DNA from: Desulfobacteraceae bacterium
GTDB taxonomy: Bacteria; Desulfobacterota; Desulfobacteria; Desulfobacterales; Desulfobacteraceae
NCBI GenBank assembly: GCA_024225895.1
Contig: JAAEMC010000183.1
Span: 1-12,436 of the forward strand
Direction of reading: 5' to 3'
Length of the DNA: 12,436 nt
This document shows positions 7,022-12,436 of the stretch, in pieces (the stretch's first letter is position 1; every line of letters begins with the position of its first letter). The notes beneath the pieces were generated by a model. That model saw nothing but the letters and a program-made list of their open reading frames with translations. It was not told the DNA's origin and did not search any database. Made by a program: the position numbers and the translations under genes.

Positions 7022-7050
7022 TTGACAAACCACTGCACCTCGCCTAAAAT
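7022..7050 (+). promoter_or_regulatory. Strong sigma-70 promoter of the caspase-receptor gene
   Basis: A perfect -35 TTGACA (7022-7027), a 17-bp spacer and TAAAAT (7045-7050). The start should be near 7057, giving a leader of about 43 nt. TTTGACA (7021-7027) is mirrored by TGTCAAA (7060-7066), so an inverted repeat brackets the promoter and could be an operator. Confidence 0.75.
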
Positions 7051-7099
7051 ACTTTAAGATGTCAAAACAAAATATAAAAACCTGATATTTGATTGCATT

Positions 7100-9403
7100 A
7101 TGAAGACAAACAAATTTCATATTTTAAAATCGCTTTCCATTATTGTCATATCCATTGTTCTGGTGTTTATCCTTATTTCACGGTCCCATGCCAACCGCAC
7201 TATTCAAATTATCCGGGGATTAACCCATGACAGTGGAAAAATGGGAAAATATTATGCCTTGATCATTGGTATTCAGAATTACCGTGACCCTAATATCCCG
7301 GACCTTGAAACCCCTTTAAATGATACCAAGGTAATCTCAGACCTTTTAAAACAAAAATACGGATTTAAGGTCGATATGATCCTGGATAGCCAGGCAACGA
7401 AAAAAGCTATATACAATAAATTGCGGCAGGTTGCTTCAAAAGCGAGCATCCAGGACAGTGTCCTTATATATTATGCAGGCCATGGGGATTATGATCGGCA
7501 ATACGATGATGGGTGGTGGATTCCGGTAGACGCCAAAGGAGGAGACCCAGTTACCTATCTGGATAATATACATGTTCAAAAAGCCATACGTGCAATGAAA
7601 GCCAAACATGTCCTTTTGATTTCAGATTCCTGTTATTCAGGAACTCTTTTTGGGCAAGCCCGGGCCATGCCGCCGGTGATCAATGATAAATTTTATTTAA
7701 ATCTGTATAATGAAAAAAGCCGATGGGGAATGACATCTGGAAATAAAACACCTGTATCTGATTCCGGAACCGCCGGGCACAGCGTGTTTGCATATCAACT
7801 CATAAAAAAGTTTAAAACCAATGACCGGCCCTATCTATCTGTTCAGGAAATATATGCAGACATTGCCCCGATTATTGGCAATAACTCAGAACAAACGCCC
7901 ATTTGCAGGCCTATTCGAAACACAGGTGATCAGGGCGGGGCATTTATTTTTGTCAAATTAAATACATCTAACGCTATTGCCAAAAAGATTGAAGAACCGG
8001 AACCTGTTGTACTACCCGATAATAAAGCAGCAGCATTTGATGATATTTTAAATGTTTCCAAACAAAAAAGAGACCAGGAAAAAAAGTGGAACCATTGGCA
8101 AAAAGACAGGGAAACAGAGTATGCTCAGGTGAATTTGATTGACAAGGATAAATATCTAACCATCCCCCAAAAAAAAGAAGCATGGTATCGTTTTTTACAG
8201 GTCTTGGCCAAGGATAATCCATTTTCAACCAAAGATAACGAGATGAAGCAATATGCCGTCCAGCGAATGGAATATTGGGAAGCCCAAATATCCAAAGGCA
8301 AAGATCCCAAAAAGGTGGCAGCACTTTCTCCTCCTGGCAAACCAGTTAAACCTGCACTGAGTCATGACTATTATGATCAATTTATTCCGGCTCCTGTCTG
8401 GCCAAAGGTTGGATCCGGGAAAAATTATCATTGGAAATTGGTTTCTGTCTTTCCAAAAAATTTTCCTTTACTGGGTGCAAACTTTTCAAGGTTTGCCCGG
8501 ATCGTGGAGAAAAAATCCAATGGCCGCTTATCCATTAAAGTTTATGGTGCCAATGAACTTGTCCCAATTTCAAAGGTATTTGACGCAGTCTCAAAAGGAA
8601 CAGCCCAAGCGGGCGGCAGTTTCTCCTATCTATGGACACGAAAAATACCTGAAGCGGTATGGTTTACATCAGCTCCCTTTGGAATGAACACACAAGGCAT
8701 GCTTCAATGGCTGCATCAATATGGAGGACTAACCCTATGGGAAGAAATCTACAAAGAGAAAAACCTTATCCCAAGACCTGTTGGAACGACCCATTTTCAA
8801 ATGGGTGGCTGGTTCAATAATAAAATTGAATCCCTACAGGATTTAAAAGGGCTGAAAATGAGAATACCCGGCCTTGGCGGCAGAGTGATGGCAAAAGCGG
8901 GGGTCAACGTTATTTCGGTTCCTGGAGATAAAATTTTTTCACAACTTGAAAATAAAACAATTGATGCGACAGAATGGTTGGGTCCATACCATGATTTAAA
9001 AATGGGGTTTTATAAAGTTGCCAAATACTATTATTACCCCGGCTGGCAAGAGCCTGGTGGCAATCTTGAGCTCATCTTCAACCGGGATGCTTATACGGAA
9101 TTGCCCATAGAGCTTCAATCTGTCATTGACCAGGCTGCCTTGGACTGTGAAAGATGGGTCATCAAACAATTTGAAAAAAAGAATCAAGAAGCATTTAAAG
9201 AACTGATTCAGGATCATGGTGTCAATGTCCAAAGATTCCCGGATTCCGTGCTTTATGAATTACGAAAAATTTCAAATATGGTCTGCAAAGAGGTCGCTTC
9301 CCGCAATGCCACCTCAAAAAAAGTTTTTATGGAATATCGAAGGGTGCAGGCAATACTCGGACGTTCTGGCTCCTCCCATGAAAATGCCTATTATTCGAGA
9401 TAG
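7100..9403 (+). CDS. Exported caspase-like peptidase fused to a TakP-type TRAP solute receptor
   Basis: A 767-aa protein in four parts. Residues 1-31 form a signal peptide or signal anchor: basic start, hydrophobic 11-27, possible cleavage after SHA31. Residues 50-285 are a peptidase C14 (caspase/metacaspase-like) domain, with YYALIIGIQNY (51-61), catalytic His128 in YYAGHGD and catalytic Cys178 in ISDSCYSG. Residues 310-440 are a helical, Trp-rich linker (W330, W333, W362, W393). Residues 445-755 are a DctP-family receptor close to TakP, which binds 2-oxo acids in Rhodobacter: FQMGGWF (566-572), LKGLKMRIPG (582-591) with the substrate-carboxylate Arg588, DATEWLGPY (622-630) and YYYYPGW (643-649). 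Both protease residues are present, so activity is plausible. No DctQ/DctM permease is nearby, so the receptor domain probably senses rather than transports. The ATG lacks a clear Shine-Dalgarno sequence, but the signal sequence supports it. Domain calls are secure; joint function is inference. Confidence 0.92.
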   Translation: MKTNKFHILKSLSIIVISIVLVFILISRSHANRTIQIIRGLTHDSGKMGKYYALIIGIQNYRDPNIPDLETPLNDTKVISDLLKQKYGFKVDMILDSQATKKAIYNKLRQVASKASIQDSVLIYYAGHGDYDRQYDDGWWIPVDAKGGDPVTYLDNIHVQKAIRAMKAKHVLLISDSCYSGTLFGQARAMPPVINDKFYLNLYNEKSRWGMTSGNKTPVSDSGTAGHSVFAYQLIKKFKTNDRPYLSVQEIYADIAPIIGNNSEQTPICRPIRNTGDQGGAFIFVKLNTSNAIAKKIEEPEPVVLPDNKAAAFDDILNVSKQKRDQEKKWNHWQKDRETEYAQVNLIDKDKYLTIPQKKEAWYRFLQVLAKDNPFSTKDNEMKQYAVQRMEYWEAQISKGKDPKKVAALSPPGKPVKPALSHDYYDQFIPAPVWPKVGSGKNYHWKLVSVFPKNFPLLGANFSRFARIVEKKSNGRLSIKVYGANELVPISKVFDAVSKGTAQAGGSFSYLWTRKIPEAVWFTSAPFGMNTQGMLQWLHQYGGLTLWEEIYKEKNLIPRPVGTTHFQMGGWFNNKIESLQDLKGLKMRIPGLGGRVMAKAGVNVISVPGDKIFSQLENKTIDATEWLGPYHDLKMGFYKVAKYYYYPGWQEPGGNLELIFNRDAYTELPIELQSVIDQAALDCERWVIKQFEKKNQEAFKELIQDHGVNVQRFPDSVLYELRKISNMVCKEVASRNATSKKVFMEYRRVQAILGRSGSSHENAYYSR

Positions 9404-9456
9404 AAAAAGTAAGTCAAGTTATATAGCCCGGGATATTTTATTGGATTGGTTTGTTA

Positions 9457-9482
9457 GAAAACAAAAGTTTTCAAGTGTTTTT
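9457..9482 (+). terminator. Possible terminator of the caspase-receptor gene
   Basis: GAAAAC-AAAA-GTTTTC (9457-9472) is a 6-bp hairpin followed, after AAG, by TGTTTTT. It is AT-rich and the T run is slightly distant, so efficiency is doubtful. A second hairpin, AAGCTC-N6-GAGCTT (9484-9501), overlaps the stop codon of the convergent gene and has no T run on either strand. Confidence 0.35.
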
Positions 9483-9499
9483 AAAGCTCAAAGCGGAGC

Positions 9500-10264
9500 T
9501 TATTGACTGTATTTTCCTTCTAATAAATCATTATATAGTTTCTCATATATTCCTTGATCGATCAATTCAGTCATTCCACTATTAAACACCTCAAGCAGTT
9601 TTTGAGAATCCTTCTGAGCTTTTGAAAACAATAGGAAAGCAGGAGTTTGTATAAAAGGTTTTGGGTGATAGGTAATTAGATCTCTTTTATCCGGATCAAT
9701 TTCTTTTCTCATAATGTCATTTGCGACAACAATATTTGTCGGAAAGAGATCAATCCTTCCATGTAAGAGTTTTTTAAAATTTAAGCTTTCCTTGGCCACT
9801 TGGTCGATTAAATACACCTTTTTTTTGCCCAAATCCCAAAATTCAAAAGAATAAGTATAGCCAATCACAGCTCCAATTCTCTTACCCTTCAGATCTTTCA
9901 GTGTTGACCAATCCCCAATTGGGTTTGATTTCAAATAAAAAAAGTTTTCTTTTGCTGTATAGATGGGATGATTACTGTAATAGGCATCTTTTTTTCGTTT
10001 CTCACTTTCATACCAAAAAGAGCTGGCATGACAATTTCCTGATGCCATTACCTTGAACGCACGTTTCCAGGGAAAATAATTGAATTTGACTTCATGATTT
10101 TCTCGTTTAAAAGCTTCGATAATGACATGATTAACAAAACCATGATTTTTTAAACTGTTTGTCGTAAAAGGTGCATATTCACCTGTTGAAATAATAACGG
10201 TTTCTCCTGCCCATGCTGTACAACCGAAAATTATTCCACAAACAATTAAAAAGCATTTTTTCAT
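9500..10264 (-). CDS. Periplasmic solute-binding protein, family 3 (amino-acid-binding-like)
   Basis: A 254-aa exported protein. Residues 1-19 are a signal peptide (MKK start, hydrophobic core, cleavage likely after AWA19). A lipoprotein reading at Cys15 is less likely because Phe13 is a poor lipobox residue. The remainder has the two-lobed bacterial extracellular solute-binding family 3 pattern: TGEYAPFTT (27-35), FNYFPWKRAF (61-70), LKDLKGKRIGAVIGYTYS (122-139), and a terminal MTELIDQGIYEKLYNDLL helix pair (231-248). Such proteins bind amino acids or related small solutes for ABC importers, or act as sensors. No ABC permease or ATPase is in the window, and the YFPWKRAF subgroup is often found without one, so the ligand and partner are unknown. 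AGGGGG lies 4 nt before the ATG. It is convergent with the caspase-receptor gene, 96 bp away. Two TATAAT boxes on the minus strand (10295-10300 and 10315-10320) may be its promoter, but no good -35 accompanies either. Confidence 0.9.
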   Translation of the reverse strand: MKKCFLIVCGIIFGCTAWAGETVIISTGEYAPFTTNSLKNHGFVNHVIIEAFKRENHEVKFNYFPWKRAFKVMASGNCHASSFWYESEKRKKDAYYSNHPIYTAKENFFYLKSNPIGDWSTLKDLKGKRIGAVIGYTYSFEFWDLGKKKVYLIDQVAKESLNFKKLLHGRIDLFPTNIVVANDIMRKEIDPDKRDLITYHPKPFIQTPAFLLFSKAQKDSQKLLEVFNSGMTELIDQGIYEKLYNDLLEGKYSQ

Positions 10265-10707
10265 GTATCCCCCTAAAAATAAAATAGTGATTTAATTATA
10301 ACAAAATAATTTGAATTATAAACTTAAAATACACTATTTGCTTGAGATAACCCTTCATTTCATATGAGCACAATAAGCGTGCAACATATATGTTTTGATT
10401 GATGGTCACCCCAGTCAATCGTATTCTCATTGTTTTGATGAAAAGAGCTGCATGTTCGATGAAAATATTGAACTATACCCCAGGATCTACAGGAAATAAT
10501 ATCAAATATTTATGATACTTGTAAACAAAATGAAATATGAATTCCGGCCAGATCAAGGACAGGGTAGGCAGTGATTCAGGTATATAACGTTTCGCAATGC
10601 TCACTTATCAGGCCGTTCATACGGTCCCATTGTTTTCCGATATTTTGCACTGTAAGACGCTGTATAGATCGTTTGGGCGTGAAATAGCCTCCATTTGAAA
10701 CAGAGAC
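10265..10707. other. 443-bp gap without an intact gene
   Basis: The first 100 bp probably hold the promoter of the solute-binding protein gene. Beyond that are a perfect 12-bp palindrome, AACATATATGTT (10383-10394), and a dyad GATTGA/TCAATC (10397-10420). The plus strand has a stop-free stretch of 40 codons (10377-10496) with no start. The minus strand stays open in the MFS reading frame for 43 codons past that gene's stop. Neither translation is recognisable, so this is either spacer or the remains of a decayed gene. No terminator for the MFS gene is evident. Confidence 0.6.
10383..10394. repeat. 12-bp perfect palindrome AACATATATGTT
   Basis: Perfectly self-complementary 12-mer about 120 bp before the start of the solute-binding protein gene. 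It could be a regulator site, but its low complexity makes a chance origin possible. Confidence 0.3.
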
Positions 10708-11904
10708 CTATAACAAGGCATCGTCTGCTTTGTCCATAGTTTCAGTTGAATAATCCCGCAGAAAATACGAGATAAAAATCCCACCGATCAATATCAGTAT
10801 ACTGCCAATGATAAACACATACGAAAGACCCAAAAAATCAAGAATAATTCCGGAAAGAATTGGAGAGACGATCATACCCAGGCTCCAGGCTGCATCAGTA
10901 ATACTCATGATTGATGCCATACCCATGGTTCTTCCTAACTGACCTGTAATAACCAATCCACCGGGCATTGAAATACCATTGGCAACACCCATGAGGATGT
11001 TTAAAAAAAGGATCATCATAAACCCCTCTACAAACGGCATACCAAATACAGTCATCCCTGATGCAAAAGTCCCGTAAATAATGAAATACTTTGGATTCAT
11101 TCTGTCGGCAAGCCTGCCGAAAGAGCGTTGAAGAAAGGCAATAAGAAAAATATTTGCCGTTAGGATAATGCCGACCTGGGAGCTTGACAGTTTGAGCTGT
11201 AAAGCAAGGATAGGCAAAAATGTATAAACCGCGCCCTGGCCGGAGGCAGCGAAAAATCTCATTATAAAAATCCCTAAAACAATGCGATGGGATAACATTT
11301 TCTTAAATGAATAGGAGCTTTTTTTTTCTTTGCCTTTATTGCTTTGACTATCAGGCGGTATAAATATCATTACCAGAATACAAGTTAGAAGAGCCAGAGC
11401 GCCCATGGCATAGAATGCGGCATTCATTCCGAAATGATCTCGGATGATCCCACCCAAGGCAGGGCCGATACCAACGCCAAGCATCACGGTCATATTCAAG
11501 GTCCCCATGTACAGCCCAAGTTCATGTTTTGGTGCGATATCCGCAGCTAAAGCCATGGCAATGGGGACGACAAAAAGAGAGGCCATTCCATGAAGGAACC
11601 GGACAAGAATTAAAGCCTCTGCATTAGTTGGCAAGACATAAAAAACTGAAATCAGTGCATAGAAAAAAAGCCCGCCCACAATGAATTTTTTTCTTCCAAA
11701 ACGATCGGAAAGCCTGCCGGTAAATGGGCTGAAGATGGTTCGGGAAACATTGAAACTGGCAATAATAAGCCCTACTAAAAAGCCGCCGGCACCAAGTTGA
11801 ACAGCATACACCGGGATAAGCGGCCAAATGATGCCAAGTCCGATCATTGCCACACCCACTGAAACACAGAGCAAAAAAAGGATTCCCGAAGATGATTGAT
11901 TCAT
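10708..11904 (-). CDS. Major facilitator superfamily transporter, drug-efflux type
   Basis: A 398-aa inner-membrane protein with about 12 hydrophobic segments in two halves joined by a charged loop (SQSNKGKEKKSSYSF, about 186-200). The loop between segments 2 and 3 carries MFS motif A, GRLSDRFGRKK (63-73). A degenerate copy, GRLADRMNPK (263-272), marks the second half. Segment 5 carries a motif-C-like MLGVGIGPALGG (141-152), typical of proton-coupled drug antiporters. It most likely exports small toxic compounds or metabolites using the proton gradient; the substrate cannot be read from sequence. The ATG has no strong Shine-Dalgarno sequence, and a palindrome (11905-11915) abuts it, which may control translation or transcription. 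It is a single gene on the minus strand, with gaps of over 400 bp on both sides. Confidence 0.92.
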   Translation of the reverse strand: MNQSSSGILFLLCVSVGVAMIGLGIIWPLIPVYAVQLGAGGFLVGLIIASFNVSRTIFSPFTGRLSDRFGRKKFIVGGLFFYALISVFYVLPTNAEALILVRFLHGMASLFVVPIAMALAADIAPKHELGLYMGTLNMTVMLGVGIGPALGGIIRDHFGMNAAFYAMGALALLTCILVMIFIPPDSQSNKGKEKKSSYSFKKMLSHRIVLGIFIMRFFAASGQGAVYTFLPILALQLKLSSSQVGIILTANIFLIAFLQRSFGRLADRMNPKYFIIYGTFASGMTVFGMPFVEGFMMILFLNILMGVANGISMPGGLVITGQLGRTMGMASIMSITDAAWSLGMIVSPILSGIILDFLGLSYVFIIGSILILIGGIFISYFLRDYSTETMDKADDALL

Positions 11905-11915
11905 ACTGTAACAGT
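11905..11915. repeat. Palindrome ACTGT-N-ACAGT abutting the MFS start codon
   Basis: A perfect 5-bp dyad around one base lies directly upstream of the ATG (11902-11904), where the ribosome binding site should be. It may be an operator or a small mRNA hairpin. No regulator is assigned. Confidence 0.4.
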
Positions 11916-12332
11916 CCGTATTATTTATGGTTTTAGGTTTTTGATATTATCGTAAAATGGTTGTGATCCTGCCTCCCCTTTTAACAAGCATCGGCAAAAG
12001 ACAAATCCATATCACCGCCACTAAAGAAAATCAATCTTATCTTAATATTATAGTTGATGAAAGCCGGCTGAAATGAACAACTTATTACCAATACCATTTT
12101 GAACAAGGCAGCATAGGAAAAGTATCCATTTTTAATTGACCACATCACACTTTGTTAGCTTGTTTTTTTATGTAAAATTTTGGGGTCCACATAGAGTCAA
12201 CTGGGGGTGCAAAAAGGAGTGAATTTGTTCATGAAAGAGCACTGTTAATCCTTAGGTGTCACAAGATGAAACTTGACAGATTTATGAATTGACTAGATGA
12301 TTGAGAGGCTTTATTTACAATGGTCACAAATA

Positions 12333-12368
12333 AAAAAGGCTCTCAAGATTAAATCCGAGAACCTTTTT
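12333..12368 (-). terminator. Intrinsic terminator of tRNA-Lys
   Basis: On the minus strand, AAAAAGGTTCTC (12368-12357) pairs with GAGAGCCTTTTT (12344-12333) over 12 bp, with one G-U pair and a 12-nt loop, and runs into TTTTTT. It begins 8 nt after the CCA end of the tRNA. The G-U pair would be a C/A mismatch on the other strand, so it is built for the minus-strand transcript. Confidence 0.85.
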
Positions 12369-12376
12369 ATTTTCAG

Positions 12377-12436
12377 TGGTGGGCCGTCAGGGAGTCGAAC
12401 CCGGGACCTACTGATTAAGAGTCAGTTGCTCTACCA
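12377..12436 (-). tRNA. tRNA-Lys(CTT), 5' part beyond the window
   Basis: Read on the minus strand, the visible part starts in the D arm (TGGTAGAGC). It continues through the anticodon stem ACTGA/TCAGT with loop CTCTTAA, the variable loop AGGTC, the T arm around TTCGACT, the acceptor strand ACGGCCC, discriminator A and an encoded CCA. The anticodon CTT reads the lysine codon AAG. About 16 nt of the 5' end are cut off by the window. The T stem (CCGGG/CCCTG) contains one C-T mismatch at position 50-64; the other visible stems pair perfectly. Confidence 0.95.

Larger units (their letters stand above)
6605..7099. other. 495-bp divergent intergenic region
   Basis: AT-rich region with no credible coding frame. 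It holds two promoters pointing outward, one for the 180-aa gene (6726-6754) and one for the caspase-receptor gene (7022-7050). It also holds an inverted repeat at 6694-6723 and a bulged hairpin at 6821-6849. The middle, about 6755-7020, has no assigned function. Its length beyond what two promoters need leaves room for regulatory sites or a small RNA. Confidence 0.7.
11905..12376. other. 472-bp gap between the MFS gene and tRNA-Lys
   Basis: No coding frame with a believable start and ribosome binding site is present on either strand. AAGGAG at about 12215 precedes only a five-codon frame (ATG 12231). The MFS promoter should lie in the first 150 bp but no convincing -35/-10 pair was found. 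The tRNA terminator occupies 12333-12368. The rest holds nothing I can assign. Confidence 0.6.

Noticed and set aside
7974..8324. 116-codon frame on the minus strand inside the caspase-receptor gene
   Set aside because: Shadow of the real gene; composition (many Trp, Phe, Cys) is typical of an antisense frame.
7100..9403. Frameshift or chimeric assembly joining two genes
   Set aside because: The frame is continuous through a long conserved-looking linker, and codon use and composition do not change across the joint, so a true fusion is more likely.
12215..12248. AAGGAG followed by an ATG near 12231 on the plus strand
   Set aside because: The frame ends after five codons and the spacing is too long, so it is not a gene.
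12377..12436. tRNA-Lys 3' end as an integration site
   Set aside because: No second copy of the tRNA 3' end and no integrase gene occur in the window, so there is no evidence of an integrated element here.

Overview
The window looks like a chromosomal stretch from an anaerobic Desulfobacterota species, most likely a Desulfobacterales sulfate reducer. This rests on the moderately AT-rich DNA, the style of the proteins (a CoA-transferase fused to a GNAT domain, a small protein resembling the Desulfovibrio DVU0772 family) and a near-consensus sigma-54 promoter. The genus is inference only. No insertion sequence, CRISPR array, rRNA or phage gene is visible.

Layout. (1) 1-568: an AT-rich leader with a sigma-54 promoter drives a 117-aa conserved small protein. 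(2) 735-2621, minus: a CoA-transferase/hydrolase with a C-terminal N-acetyltransferase domain and Gln where the family's catalytic Glu is expected. Its start faces glgP across 257 bp. (3) 2879-5314, plus: glycogen phosphorylase, followed on the same strand by a TetR-family regulator (5425-6054). (4) 6062-6604, minus: a 180-aa protein ending in a serine-recombinase-type 'Recombinase' module, without a catalytic domain. A 495-bp divergent region with two good sigma-70 promoters separates it from (5) 7100-9403, plus: an exported 767-aa protein that joins a caspase-like peptidase to a TRAP-transporter solute receptor of the TakP type. (6) 9500-10264, minus: an orphan periplasmic family-3 solute-binding protein. 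(7) 10708-11904, minus: an MFS exporter. (8) 12377-12436, minus: the 3' part of a tRNA-Lys(CTT), followed by a convincing intrinsic terminator.

The genes do not form one pathway. Most are single transcription units. Loose themes are carbon storage and CoA-ester metabolism on the left, and sensing or uptake of small solutes on the right. There, two receptor-type proteins lie convergently with no TRAP or ABC membrane subunit in the window. The most unusual object is the caspase-TRAP receptor fusion: an exported protease whose built-in C-terminal domain should bind a small carboxylate, suggesting ligand-gated proteolysis in the periplasm. That is a hypothesis from architecture, not shown by the sequence.
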